A stretch of 64,000 bases of DNA, from assembly GCA_963809545.1 (NCBI GenBank), contig CAWEKD010000005.1, positions 868,001 to 932,000 of the forward strand. Direction: 5' to 3'. Below the pieces are notes generated by a model. That model was not told the origin of the DNA, made no database searches, and worked only from the letters and a program-made list of their open reading frames with translations. The translations under genes were made by a program, and so were the position numbers. The stretch comes from Natronosporangium sp035305625. Lineage in GTDB: Bacteria; Actinomycetota; Actinomycetes; Mycobacteriales; Micromonosporaceae. Shown here piece by piece: positions 43,858-53,538 of the stretch (positions are counted from its first letter, which is position 1; the number at the start of each line of letters is the position of its first letter).

Positions 43858-43965
43858 GGTGGCCGCAGAAGCGGCAACTCAATCGCGTAAGGTGACATCG
43901 ACAAGCAGCAGCCGGTATTGTCTCGGCATTGCAGGAAGCCCGCCCGGGCAGGAGGGATTGAGCTA

Positions 43966-44314
43966 ATGGCGAAAGAGACCATTACTCGGCTTATTGACGA
44001 CCTGGACGGCGGCGAAGCCGACGAGACGGTCAAGTTCGGGCTCGACGGTGTGCAGTACGAGATCGACCTGTCGAAGGACAACGCCGCCAAGCTGCGGGAG
44101 GCGCTTCAGCCATATGTCAAGGCCGGGTCGGCCGGGCTGGGTCGCCACGGTAGTCACGAGCCGGCGTCGGGCGGCGCAGGCTGCGCGACCGGGAGCAGAA
44201 CAGAGCCATCCGCGAGTGGGCGCCGGCAAGACACAACCTGAAGATCTCCGACCGGGGGCGTATTCCGGAGGACATCGTCGCTCGCGCAGTACCACGCCAG
44301 CGGTCGGTCGCTGA
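43966..44314 (+). CDS. lsr2: Lsr2 nucleoid-associated protein (frame broken as written)
   Basis: H-NS-like xenogeneic silencer of actinomycetes. The N-terminal dimerisation domain is intact (AKETITRLIDDLDGGEADET, then VKFGLDGVQYEIDLSKDNAA). The DNA-binding part appears after a shift near 44165 as RRRLRDREQNRAIREWA and SDRGRIPEDIVA, keeping the AT-hook-like RGR. A further extra base near 44285 precedes QYHASGR. The end is uncertain; 44314 is the nearest stop that gives normal length. GGAGGGA lies ten bases before the ATG. The order lysS-lsr2-clpC is the usual actinomycete one. Confidence 0.82.
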
Positions 44315-44393
44315 CTTCCGAGCTGACCCGCGCGCTGGCTTCCGGTTCAGCCGGGTCCGACTCCTGCGCCGGCGTAGACCGCGCCGTCGCGCA

Positions 44394-44411
44394 GTTTCGC
44401 TCTGCGCGTAC
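44394..44411 (+). promoter_or_regulatory. possible ClgR-type box ahead of clpC
   Basis: CGC-TCTGC-GCG (44398-44408) has the CGC-N5-GCG core described for ClgR, the actinobacterial activator of clp genes, about 150 bp before the clpC ATG. In DNA this GC-rich such cores also occur by chance, so this is weak. Confidence 0.25.
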
Positions 44412-44560
44412 GCCCCCGGGGATGGGGGTCGTTTTGCGGTGGTTTGTGCAACTCTATGGCGATTGCTGTGACGCGTTCGTTACGCCAGCGGTGGGCTGAC
44501 ACGTCCGAGTGCAGCGATAGAGTTGAGCGCAAGAGCCCTGCACGTGAGGAGCACGAGGGA

Positions 44561-47116
44561 ATGTTCGAGCGGTTCACCGACCGAGCGCGACGGGTTGTCG
44601 TCCTGGCCCAGGAAGAGGCCCGGATGCTCAACCACAACTACATCGGCACCGAGCACATCCTGCTCGGCCTCATCCACGAGGGTGAGGGCGTCGCGGCGAA
44701 GGCCCTGGAGAGCCTCGGCATCTCCCTGGAGGGCGTGCGCCAGCAGGTCGAGGAGATCATCGGCCAGGGCCAGCAGGCGCCGAGCGGGCACATCCCGTTC
44801 ACGCCGCGGGCCAAGAAGGTGCTGGAGCTGTCGCTGCGCGAGGCGCTGCAGCTCGGCCACAACTACATCGGCACCGAGCACATCCTGCTCGGGCCTGATC
44901 CGCGAGGGTGAGGGCGTCGCCGCCCAGGTGCTGGTCAAGCTGGGCGCCGACCTGAACCGGGTGCGCCAGCAGGTGATCCAGCTGCTGTCCGGCTACCAGG
45001 GCAAGGAGCCGGCCGCGGCCGGCGCCGGCGGCCGGGCGAGGCCGCCCCGTCGACCAGCGCTGGTGCTGGACCAGTTCGGTCGCAACCTGACCCAGGCCGC
45101 CCGGGAGGGCAAGCTCGACCCGGTGATCGGGCGGGAGAAGGAGATCGAGCGGGTCATGCAGGTGCTCTCCCGCCGGACCAAGAACAACCCGGTCCTGATC
45201 GGCGAGCCCGGCGTCGGCAAGACCGCCGTCGTCGAGGGGCTGGCCCAGAAGATCGTCAAGGGCGAGGTGCCCGAGACGCTCAAGGACAAGCAGCTCTACA
45301 CGCTGGACCTGGGCGCGCTGGTGGCCGGCTCGCGCTACCGCGGTGACTTCGAGGAGCGCCTGAAGAAGGTGCTCAAGGAGATCCGCACCCGCGGCGACAT
45401 CATCCTGTTCATCGACGAGATCCACACGCTGGTGGGTGCGGGTGCGGCCGAGGGCGCGATCGACGCGGCGAGCGATCCTCAAGCCGATGCTGGCCCGGGG
45501 CGAGCTGCAGACCATCGGCGCGACCACGCTCGACGAGTACCGCAAGCACCTGGAGAAGGACGCCGCGCTGGAGCGGCGGTTCCAGCCGATCCAGGTGGGT
45601 GAGCCGTCGCTGGCGCACACCATCGAGATCCTCAAGGGCCTGCGGGACCGGTACGAGGCGCACCACCGGGTGTCGATCACCGACGCCGCGCTGGTCGCCG
45701 CGGCCACGCCTGGCCGACCGGTACATCTCCGACCGGTTCCTGCCGGACAAGGCGATCGACCTGATCGACGAGGCCGGCGCGCGGATGCGGATCCGCCGGA
45801 TGACCGCGCCGCCGGACCTGCGCGACTTCGACGAGCGGATCGCCCAGGTGCGCCGGGACAAGGAGTCCGCGATCGACGCGCAGGACTTCGAGCGGGCCGC
45901 GCAGCTGCGCGACAAGGAGAAGCAGCTGCTGGCGCAGAAGGCGCAGCGGGAGAAGGAGTGGAAGGCCGGCGACCTCGACGTGGTCAGCGAGGTCGACGAC
46001 GAGCAGATCGCCGAGGTGCTGGCGAACTGGACCGGCATCCCGGTCTACAAGCTGACCGAGGAGGAGACCGCCCGGCTGCTGCGCATGGAGGACGAGCTGC
46101 ACAAGCGGATCGTCGGCCAGGAGGACGCGGTCAAGGCGGTCTCCAAGGCGATCCGGCGTACCCGGGCCGGGCTGAAGGACCCGAAGCGCCCGTCCGGCTC
46201 GTTCATCTTCGCCGGCCCGTCCGGTGTCGGTAAGACCGAGCTGTCCAAGGCGCTGGCGGAGTTCCTGTTCGGCAGCGAGGACGCGCTGATCCAGCTGGAC
46301 ATGTCGCGAGTTCCACGACCGGTACACGGTGTCGCGGCTGGTCGGTGCCCCGCCCGGGTACGTCGGCTACGACGAGGGTGGCCAGCTGACCGAGAAGGTG
46401 CGCCGCCGGCCGTTCTCGGTGGTCCTGTTCGACGAGATCGAGAAGGCCCACCCGGACGTGTTCAACACGCTGCTGCAGATCCTGGAGGACGGTCGGCTCA
46501 CCGACGGTCAGGGCCGCATCGTGGACTTCAAGAACACGGTGATCATCCTGACCACCAACCTGGGCACCCGGGACGTGGCCAAGGCGGTGTCGCTGGGCTT
46601 CCAGGCGTCGGAGGACGCCGAGAGCCAACTACGAGCGGATGAAGCAGAAGGTCAACGACGAGCTGAAGCAGCACTTCCGCCCGGAGTTCCTCAACCGGAT
46701 CGACGACACCATCGTGTTCCACCAGCTGCACCGAGGAGCAGATCCTGCGCGATCGTGGACATGATGATCGGCCCGGATCGAGGACGCAGCTGCGGAACAA
46801 GGACATGGGCCTGGAGCTCACCGACAACGCCAAGCAGTACCTGGCCAAGAAGGGCTGGGACCCGGTGCTGGGCGCCCGGCCGCTGCGCCGGACCATCCAG
46901 CGCGAGATCGAGGACGCGCTGTCCGAGCGGATCCTGTTCAACGAGCTGCGGCCCGGCCAGATCGTCGTGGTCGACTGCGAGGGCGACCCGACCGACATCG
47001 AGCAGACCAAGCTGACTTTCCAGCGGCAGCGACAAGCCCGGGTGCCGGACACCCCGCAGCTCATCCCGGCCTCCGCCAGCGAGCGGGGCGGGGAGCCGAC
47101 CGAAGTGTCCGAGTAG
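44561..47116 (+). CDS. clpC: ClpC AAA+ protease ATPase (frame broken as written)
   Basis: Unfoldase of the ClpCP protease, about 845 codons. The order is normal: two Clp-N repeats (NYIGTEHILLG occurs twice), AAA-1 with GEPGVGKTAVVEGLAQ, the middle UVR-like coiled coil (FERAAQLRDKEKQLLAQ), AAA-2 with FAGPSGVGKTELSKALAEFL, VSRLVGAPPGYVGYDEGGQL, and a C-terminal D2 domain ending at 47116. At least nine single-base insertions interrupt it (near 44893, 45474, 45710, 46307, 46626, 46739, 46751, 46773, 46784). Each is obvious because the family sequence resumes immediately in the next frame. GAGGAG and GAGGG precede the ATG. Technical error is the simplest explanation. Confidence 0.9.
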
Positions 47117-47134
47117 TCGGTAGTCGATTCGACG

Positions 47135-47168
47135 CGGCCGCTGGCGGTGATCTCACCGCCAGCGGCCG
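47135..47168. terminator. bidirectional terminator between clpC and mutY
   Basis: A perfect 16-bp inverted repeat with arms CGGCCGCTGGCGGTGA and TCACCGCCAGCGGCCG has only two bases between arms (an effective loop of about six). It lies 18 bp after the clpC stop and between convergent genes. Confidence 0.75.
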
Positions 47169-47224
47169 TCGTCGTGGAACCGGTGATGCGGGATCCGTCC
47201 CGCCGCCGGGGCGGCGGCCCGCGG

Positions 47225-48145
47225 TCAGGAGCGGCCGCTGCCGATACCCACCGACGGGGCCTCGCCCGGGGCGTCACCGGCCAACGCGTACTGCTTCGGC
47301 GCCGGCTGCCAGACCAGACCGTCGGCTACCAGACTCGCCAACGCCCGGTCGCGTTGAACGGTGTCGTGCCATACCCGCTCCAGGCGACTGGCCGGCACCG
47401 GGCCGGTCGCCTCTCGCAGCACCGCCAGCAGCTTCCCCCGCACTTGCCGGTCCGTACCGGCGTAGCGCTGCGGCCGACGGCTCGGCCCCGGGGGCAGCGG
47501 TTGCGCCGGTGGCGTGCCAGGCGCACTGCGCGAGCCAGCGGGCAGTGCTGGCAGCGCGGTGCGCGGGCGGTGCAGATCAGCGCCCCCAGCTCCATGAACG
47601 CGGCGCTGGCCACCGCCGCGGTGGCCGGTTCGGTCGGCAGGAGCTCGGCGGTCGCGGCCAGGTCGGCGGTGGTGGTGGCGGGCCCGGCGTCCGGCTTCCC
47701 GGCCACACACCGGGCCACCAGCCGTCGGACGTTGGTGTCCACCACCGGCTGACGCTGCCGGTACGCGAACGCCGCCACCGCCCGCGCGGTGTAGGCGCCG
47801 ACCCCGGGCAGTGCGAGCAGCTCCGGTACCGAGCGGGGCACCTCGCCGCCGTGCCGCTCCACGAGCGACGGTGGCGCACTCGTGCAGGCGCAGCGCCCGT
47901 CGGGGGTACCCGAGTCGGCCCCAGGCCCGGATCGCTTCGGCGGGCGGCTCGGCGGCCAGCGCCGCCGGGGTCGGCCAGCGGGCCACCCAGGCCTGCCACA
48001 CCGGCAGCACCCGGGCCACCGGGGTCTGTTGCAGCATTACCTCGGAGACCAGGATCGGCCAGGCCCCCACCCCGGGTGCCCGCCACGGCAGGTCCCGCGC
48101 GTGCCGCTCGTACCACTGGATGGCGACGCGGGCGAGTTCGGTCAC
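47225..48145 (-). CDS. mutY: A/G-specific adenine glycosylase (frame broken as written)
   Basis: MutY removes adenine mispaired with 8-oxoguanine. The N-terminal part (ARDLPWRAPGVGAWPILVSE, VMLQQTPVARVLPVWQAWVA) is in the start frame. After a shift near 47880 the HhH-GPD core appears: LLALPGVGAYTARAVAAFAY with catalytic Asp in VVDTNVRRLVAR, then Fe-S cysteines in ICTARAPRCQHCPLA. At least one more shift near 47505 precedes QRYAGTDRQVRGKLLAVLRE and a natural end. It starts with GTG at 48145, supported by TAGCAT six bases upstream. It converges with clpC across a strong hairpin. The fourth Fe-S cysteine falls in the disturbed stretch. Confidence 0.85.
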   Translation of the reverse strand: MTELARVAIQWYERHARDLPWRAPGVGAWPILVSEVMLQQTPVARVLPVWQAWVARWPTPAALAAEPPAEAIRAWGRLGYPRRALRLHECATVARGAARRRGAPLGTGAARTARGRRLHRAGGGGVRVPAASAGGGHQRPTAGGPVCGREAGRRARHHHRRPGRDRRAPADRTGHRGGGQRRVHGAGGADLHRPRTALPALPAGSRSAPGTPPAQPLPPGPSRRPQRYAGTDRQVRGKLLAVLREATGPVPASRLERVWHDTVQRDRALASLVADGLVWQPAPKQYALAGDAPGEAPSVGIGSGRS

Positions 48146-48151
48146 GCCGGC

Positions 48152-48157
48152 ATGCTA
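48152..48157 (-). promoter_or_regulatory. -10-like hexamer of a leaderless start (mutY)
   Basis: Minus-strand TAGCAT, six bases (GCCGGC), then the GTG at 48145; no ribosome-binding site. Confidence 0.42.
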
Positions 48158-48282
48158 CTGCCCGAGGCGTGCCCACCCCACGCCCCGGCTGGGCGGTGCC
48201 CACCGCGGTCACCGGCCTGATCTATCCCGAAATCTGGCCCGATGGCCCAGCGCGCGTACTGACCATGGCAGACTGCGGGGCG

Positions 48283-48799
48283 ATGAATGAGCTCGCCATC
48301 ACAGTGATCGGACATGACCGTCCTGGGATTGTCGCCCAGGTCGCCCAAACCCTCGCCGATCTCGGGATCAACCTCACTGATTCCAGCATGACTCGGTTGC
48401 GGGGCCATTTCGCGATGACCCTGATCTGTAGTGGGGAGGTGCCGGCCGAGGAGGTAGAGGCGGCGCTGTTGCCGATCGGCCAAGACGGCTCATTGCTCGC
48501 GACCGTACGCGAGGTGCGGCCGGAGGCGGAACAGGCGTGCGACCGGCTCGCCCTACCTGGTAAGCCTGCACGGTGCGGACCGGTTGGGCATTGTCGCCAC
48601 GGTGACGCAGGTACTCGCGCGCGCCGGCGGCAACATCACCGACCTGACTACGCGGTTGGTCGGTCCACTGTACGTGCTGGTGGCCGAGGTTGACCTTTCC
48701 CCGGAAGTGGTGGACGAGGTCCAGTCGGAGCTTGCCGCCATAGCGGACCGGCTGGGGGTCGAGGTGACGATCCGACCCGGGGAGATGGATGTCCTTTGA
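48283..48799 (+). CDS. two-ACT-domain protein, GcvR-like (one frameshift as written)
   Basis: About 170 residues made of two ACT domains: the first NELAITVIGHDRPGIVAQVA, and the second, in the next frame, LVSLHGADRLGIVATVTQVL with GGNITDLTTRLVGPLYVLVA. An extra base near 48545 separates them. ACT pairs of this kind bind amino acids, and the family includes the GcvR glycine-cleavage repressor, but GcvR function cannot be claimed. The ATG at 48283 starts exactly at the domain; 48265 is an alternative. The stop overlaps the TTG of def. Confidence 0.75.
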
Positions 48800-49344
48800 C
48801 ACTGGAGGAACGCACTCTAGCAGCATTGGCGGAGGTGACCGGCGCCGTCCGGCCGGTGGTGACCGCGCCTGATCCAGGGCTGAGCCAGCCCTGCAAGGAG
48901 GTGGATCCGACCAGCGCCGAGGCGCTGGCCTTGGCCGCCGACCTGATAGCGACCATGCGCGCCTCGCCCGGCTGTGTCGGCCTGGCCGCACCCCAGATCG
49001 GGGTGGGGCTGCGGATGTTCGCAGTGGACGTTACCGGTCATCCTCGAGCGGTGACCGTTCACGGCACCTTCGTGCTCTGCAACGCCGCAATCACGCAGGC
49101 TAGTCGCTGGCGGCCCGCCCGGGAGGGGTGCATGTCCGTACCGCACCTGACCGGCGACGTGAAGCGGGCCACCCGGTTGGTGGTGGCCGGTCAACTACCC
49201 GGCTCCGGGGAGCAGGTGACGGTGACCACCGACGCGTTTGAGGCCCGGGCATTGCAGCACGAACTTGACCACTGTGATGGGAAGTTGTTCCTCGATCGGG
49301 TGGCCGGCGCCCATGCGATCTATCCTCGAAAGGTCTATTTGTAG
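48796..49344 (+). CDS. def: peptide deformylase
   Basis: 182-aa metalloenzyme removing the N-formyl group from nascent proteins. All three motifs are present: GLAAPQIGVG, EGCMSVP (Cys metal ligand) and QHELDHCDG (HEXXH). The start is a TTG overlapping the ACT-protein stop, so translation may be coupled; the first domain residues (LEERTLAALAEVTGA) follow at once. Actinomycetes often carry several def genes, so this copy may not be the housekeeping one. Confidence 0.9.
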   Translation: MTLEERTLAALAEVTGAVRPVVTAPDPGLSQPCKEVDPTSAEALALAADLIATMRASPGCVGLAAPQIGVGLRMFAVDVTGHPRAVTVHGTFVLCNAAITQASRWRPAREGCMSVPHLTGDVKRATRLVVAGQLPGSGEQVTVTTDAFEARALQHELDHCDGKLFLDRVAGAHAIYPRKVYL

Positions 49345-49396
49345 TAGCGGCGCGTCGCGGCCACCACGCCCGCCCCGATCGTTACCGTGAGAGGTC

Positions 49397-50068
49397 ATGC
49401 GACTGACGGTTGGTCCCCTGCCGCCTGCCGTCTACTGGCGGCGCCGAGCCCTGGTGCTCGGGGTGGCGCTGCTGGTCGTCTTTTTGATCGTCCAGGCCTG
49501 CATGGCCGCCACCGCGCGGTCCGACAAGGAGGATACGGCGACGGGGCCGTCTCCTACCGCCGGGGAGACGTCGGCGCCGCCGGAGGGCACCCCTCCGCCG
49601 GATGGACAACCGGTCACGCACACCACTGACGAACCGAGTGAGCCGCCGGAACCGACCCCGGGGCAGGAGTGCACCGACAAGGAAGTCGTCGTGATCGCGG
49701 CGGCCGGCGCGGAGCAGGTCCCGCAGGGCGGCGTCGTCGAAGTGAAGATTGAGATTCGGAACGACTCCGACCGGGAGTGTCGGCGGGACATCGGCGGCAG
49801 TCAGCGGGAGTTGTTCATCCGCGCGCACGGAAGCGCCGGTAAGGTGTGGTCCTCTCGCGACTGCACCGAGCTGACCGGCAACGATGTCCGGGATCTGCCC
49901 CCGGGGTTCGCGACCTCCTTCTGGGCGCCGTGGAACACCCGGACCAGCGGTGACTGCACCGAGCTCGGTGAGGCCGCCGGGCCGCTGGTTGAGCCCGGGG
50001 AGTACGAGCTGGTGGCCCGGCTCGGCACCCTCTACAGTGAACCGGTACGGATCGTCGTCACCGGGTGA
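49397..50068 (+). CDS. membrane-anchored extracytoplasmic protein with Cys pairs
   Basis: 223 aa. One N-terminal helix (ALVLGVALLVVFLIVQACMA) is followed by a Pro/Thr/Glu-rich linker (about 45-85) and a beta-rich domain (about 88-223) containing CTDKEVVVIAAAGAEQVPQG, VKIEIRNDSDRECRRDIGGS and DCTELTGNDVRDLPPGFATS. It has four regularly placed cysteines, suitable for two disulfides outside the membrane. The family is conserved in actinomycetes near radA; function is unknown to me. The stop overlaps an in-frame GTG of radA. GAGAGG lies just before the ATG. Confidence 0.65.
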   Translation: MRLTVGPLPPAVYWRRRALVLGVALLVVFLIVQACMAATARSDKEDTATGPSPTAGETSAPPEGTPPPDGQPVTHTTDEPSEPPEPTPGQECTDKEVVVIAAAGAEQVPQGGVVEVKIEIRNDSDRECRRDIGGSQRELFIRAHGSAGKVWSSRDCTELTGNDVRDLPPGFATSFWAPWNTRTSGDCTELGEAAGPLVEPGEYELVARLGTLYSEPVRIVVTG

Positions 50069-50136
50069 GCCGGGCGGCGACCGATGGCGCCACGACCGCG
50101 GGCAGCGCGTCGCACCGGTCGGTTAACGTGCCGGAT

Positions 50137-51574
50137 GTGACTGCCACCAGGGCGAAAGGCCGGGGCACCCGGCCAGCGTACGAGTGTGACGTCTGCGGGT
50201 ACCAGCCGGCAAAATGGGTCGGGCGCTGCCCGGAGTGCGGTGAGTGGGGATCGGTGGTGGAGCGGGCCGCCGCCGTGGCACCGGCGGGGCGACCGGTGTC
50301 GGCCCGGACTCCGATCCAGCCCGCTCAGCCGATCGCGAGCTACAGCGTCGCGCCCGCCCGAGCCCGTCCTACCGGGGTCAGCGAACTGGACCGCGTGCTC
50401 GGCGGAGGGCTGGTGCCCGGCAGCGTGGTGCTGCTCGCCGGTGAACCCGGGGTGGGTAAGTCGACCCTGCTGCTGGAGGTGGCGCAGCAGTGGGCGGCCG
50501 GCGGGGACGGGCCGGCGTTGGTGATCTCCGGGGAGGAGTCGGTCGGCCAGGTGCGGTTGCGGGCGGAGCGGATCGGCGCCCTCCACGACCAGCTTTACCT
50601 GGCGGCCGAGACCGATCTCGGCGGCGGTGCTCGGACAACTGGATCTGGTCAAGCCGAGCCTGCTGGTGCTGGACTCGGTGCAGACCATCGGGGCTCCGGA
50701 TGTGGACGGGGTGCCCGGAGGGGTGACCCAGGTACGGGCGGTCACGGCGGCGCTGGTGGCCGTCGCCAAGGAGCGGAACGTCTCGGTCGTCCTGGTGGGG
50801 CACGTGACCAAGGACGGGCAGGTGGCCGGTCCGCGGGTGCTGGAGCACCTGGTGGACGTGGTCCTGCATTTCGAAGGGGACAAGCACGCCGCCCTCCGGA
50901 TGGTGCGTGGCTTGAAGAACCGGTTCGGCGCCGCCGACGAGGTGGGCTGTTTTGAGATGCACGAGGGCGGGATCACCAGCCTGCCTGATCCATCGGGGCT
51001 GTTCCTCAACCGGCACGCCGAGCCGGTGCCCGGCACCTGCGTGACCGTCTCCATGGAGGGGCGGCGGGCGCTGGTCACCGAGGTGCAGGCGTTGATCGGG
51101 GCGGCGGTGCCGGGTTCGCCGCGGCGGACGGTCAGTGGTCTGGACCCGGCGCGGCTAGCGATGGTGCTGGCGGTGGTGCAGCGGTGCCGGCCGCAGATCC
51201 GGTTGCATGATCACGAGGTGTTCGCGGCCACGGTCGGCGGGATCCGGGTGGTGGAGCCGGCGGCCGATCTCGCCTGCGCGCTGGCGGTTACCTCCGGGGC
51301 GCTCAACTTGGCGGTCTCGGCCGACCTGGTGGCGATCGGTGAGGTGGGCCTGACCGGCGAGGTGCGGCCGGTGAGTGCGGTGGCGCGCCGACTGGCCGAG
51401 GCCGCGCGGCTGGGGTTCCGGCATGCGTTGGTGCCGAAGGGGGCGCGGATAGGCGGGCCGCTACCGGAGGGGATCCAGGTGCATGAGGTCAGCACCCTGC
51501 CGGAGGCGATGCGGTTGATGGCGACCTTGTCCGCGGCGGCCGGAGCCGGCGGGGAGGGCGCCGAGGGGGCATAA
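50137..51574 (+). CDS. radA: DNA repair protein RadA (one frameshift as written)
   Basis: RadA/Sms helicase-like recombination protein. A C4 zinc finger (AYECDVCGYQPAKWVGRCPE, CGEWG) is followed by RecA-like Walker A GEPGVGKSTLLLEVAQ, the RadA motif KNRFGAADEVG and a Lon-protease-like C-terminal domain (about 300-475). A single extra base near 50625 splits it; the next frame resumes at VLGQLDLVKPSLLVLDSVQT. The start is uncertain: GTG 50137 gives a normal N-terminus, while GTG 50065 overlaps the previous stop. disA follows 91 bp downstream; RadA and DisA are known partners in Bacillus. Confidence 0.88.
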
Positions 51575-51653
51575 CCCCCTCATTCAGGACGGGTCGACCG
51601 CGCCGGCGGCACCCCCCGCCGGACACGCTCCCGGCGTGGTCGGTGCGCGTCTC

Positions 51654-51659
51654 TACACT
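51654..51659 (+). promoter_or_regulatory. -10-like hexamer of a leaderless start (disA)
   Basis: TACACT, six bases (AGGCGG), then the GTG at 51666. It supports this start over the one at 51636. Confidence 0.48.
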
Positions 51660-51665
51660 AGGCGG

Positions 51666-52781
51666 GTGGCAACCGACCGTGATTCCGGCAAGACGGCTCG
51701 CACCATGGTGCCCGCGGCCGGTCACGCGGCTGACCCGCTTCGGGCCAACCTGGCGTTGATGGCGCCCGGCACTGCGCTGCGGGACGGGTTGGAGCGGATC
51801 CTCCGCGGCCGGACCGGCGCGCTGATCGTGCTCGGTTACGACGAGGTGGTCGAATCCATCTGCACCGGGGGGTTCCCGCTCGACGTGGAGTTCTCCGCCA
51901 CCAGCCTGCGGGAGCTGTGCAAGATGGACGGGGCGGTGGTGCTCTCCAGCGAAGGCACCCGGATACTGCGGGCAGGGGTACACCTGATGCCGGATCCGAA
52001 CATCCCCACGCAGGAGTCGGGCACCCGGCACCGGACCGCCGAGCGGGTGGCCAAGCAGACCGGCTTCCCGGTCATCTCGGTGAGCCAGTCCATGAACCTG
52101 ATCGGGCTGTACCTCAACGGCCAGCGGCATGTGCTGGACGACTCCGCGGCGATCATGTCCCGGGCCAACCAGGCGCTGGCCACGCTCGAGCGTTACAAGA
52201 TGCGGTTCGATGAGGTCTCCAGCACCCTCTCCGCACTGGAGATCGAAGACCTGGTCACCCTGCGCGACGCGGCGACCGTGATCCAGCGGGTGGAGATGCT
52301 GCGGCGGATCGCCGATGAGATCGCGGGATACGTGGTCGAACTCGGGGTGGACGGCCGACTGCTGGCACTCCAGCTGGATGAACTGATGGCCGGGGTAGAC
52401 ACCGAACGCACCTTGGTGGTGCGGGACTACCTGCCGCCGGATCGGGTCAGCGGAGAAGCCCTGCAGGATCTGGACGCCCTGTCCGCCACCGATCTGATCG
52501 ATCTACTCGCGGTGGCCAAGGCGTTGGGCTATCCGGGCACGGCGGAAGCGCTGGATTCCCAGGTCAGCCCGCGCGGGTTCCGGCTGTTGGCGAAGGTGCC
52601 CCGGCTGCCCGGCGCCGTGGTGGAGCGGCTGGTCGAGCACTTCGGCAGCCTGCAACGTCTGCTCGGCGCCACGGTGGATGACCTGCAGGCGGTAGGCGGG
52701 GTCGGGGAGGCGCGAGCCCGGCTGGTCCGGGAGGGGCTGTCCCGGCTCGCCGAGGCGTCGATCCTGGACCGCTACGTCTGA
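51666..52781 (+). CDS. disA: diadenylate cyclase / DNA integrity scanning protein DisA
   Basis: 371-aa octameric c-di-AMP synthase that scans DNA for damage. The DAC domain (about 15-150) holds the catalytic CKMDGAVVLS and GTRHRTAERVAKQT (DGA and RHR motifs). A helical linker and a C-terminal HhH DNA-binding domain (about 310-360, LVEHFGSLQRLLGATVDDLQ and AVGGVGEARA) follow. It is intact despite lying in the indel-rich half. It is followed by a convergent lipoprotein across a hairpin. Confidence 0.95.
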   Translation: MATDRDSGKTARTMVPAAGHAADPLRANLALMAPGTALRDGLERILRGRTGALIVLGYDEVVESICTGGFPLDVEFSATSLRELCKMDGAVVLSSEGTRILRAGVHLMPDPNIPTQESGTRHRTAERVAKQTGFPVISVSQSMNLIGLYLNGQRHVLDDSAAIMSRANQALATLERYKMRFDEVSSTLSALEIEDLVTLRDAATVIQRVEMLRRIADEIAGYVVELGVDGRLLALQLDELMAGVDTERTLVVRDYLPPDRVSGEALQDLDALSATDLIDLLAVAKALGYPGTAEALDSQVSPRGFRLLAKVPRLPGAVVERLVEHFGSLQRLLGATVDDLQAVGGVGEARARLVREGLSRLAEASILDRYV

Positions 52782-52815
52782 CCAGGGGTCACCACCGGAC
52801 AGAGAGCGTCACCAC

Positions 52816-52839
52816 CGGGGCAGGGCGAGCCCTGCCCCG
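52816..52839. terminator. terminator between disA and the lipoprotein gene
   Basis: CGGGGCAGGG (52816-52825), loop CGAG, CCCTGCCCCG (52830-52839): a perfect 10-bp stem with a stable tetraloop, 34 bp after the disA stop, between convergent genes. Confidence 0.72.
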
Positions 52840-52882
52840 AGGCTGGCCGGCAGGACACGGGCGGGCCGGTGCCCACCCGTCC

Positions 52883-53443
52883 TCAGTGGTGGCCGATGTT
52901 CTCCGGCTCGGCCCGCTCCGCCGGCTCCAGCGGCGGAACGATCGGGGCGATCACGGTGACCGTCACCCCGTTGTCGAACCGCAGCTCGATCGGCACACCC
53001 CCGGCGGGGTCCACCGGCGCGGAGATTTGGTTCACGCGCATGGTGATGTGCGCGAACTCTCCGGGGCCGAAGGCGACATCAACGGTCTGCCCGGGCGCCG
53101 GCTGCTCCGGCTGCGGCTGACCCGGCAGCGCCGGGTAGCGCACCGCGCTGACGTCAACGACGTTGGCCGAAGCGCCGAGGGACGAATCCACGTCCAGGAG
53201 CCGGACCGGCTGGTCCGAGTCGTTGAAGATCGTCATGAGCACCGGCACGTCGCCCCCGGTCGAGTAACCCTCGGGAGCGTACGGAACCTGCAGGTTGCGA
53301 ATCTCCAACCCGTCCTCAGAGAGGTTGAGGCCAGGCACGGACGGCAGCTGCTCAGCGGTCGCCGCGGTCTGCGCACTTCCGCACCCGGCGAGCACTAGGC
53401 CAGCCAGCCCGGTTACGGCTGCCATCCATACCCTGCGTGTCAC
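52883..53443 (-). CDS. secreted lipoprotein with Ig-like domain, possibly PCuAC-like
   Basis: 186 aa. Signal peptide and lipobox MAAVTGLAGLVLAGCGS, then a beta-rich domain (GLEIRNLQVPYAPEGYSTGG, PVLMTIFNDSDQPVRLLDVD, GPGEFAHITMRVNQISAPVD). The layout (N-terminal strand, a mid-domain VLMTIFNDSD and a late H-x-T-M) resembles the periplasmic copper chaperone PCuAC/DUF461 fold. The full copper-ligand set is not clear, so copper binding is only a suggestion. GGGAGG seven bases before the GTG fixes the start; the much longer upstream frame is a shadow. Confidence 0.65.
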   Translation of the reverse strand: MTRRVWMAAVTGLAGLVLAGCGSAQTAATAEQLPSVPGLNLSEDGLEIRNLQVPYAPEGYSTGGDVPVLMTIFNDSDQPVRLLDVDSSLGASANVVDVSAVRYPALPGQPQPEQPAPGQTVDVAFGPGEFAHITMRVNQISAPVDPAGGVPIELRFDNGVTVTVIAPIVPPLEPAERAEPENIGHH

Positions 53444-53538
53444 GTTGCACCCTCCCTTACCGCGCGCCCTGCCGATGTTCCGGCCGAATGCCCCGGCGGT
53501 TTCCGCGGTTAGCCTAGCGTGGCCTGGTGAACCAGCGT

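Noticed and set aside
43862..43875. Terminator after lysS
   Set aside because: GCCGC-AGAA-GCGGC is only a 5-bp stem in very GC-rich DNA; too weak to call.
44561..47116. Programmed frameshifting or fragmentation of clpC into several proteins
   Set aside because: Nine +1 events without slippery heptamers, each in a conserved motif, in an essential gene, with the same pattern in many neighbours: sequencing error is simpler.
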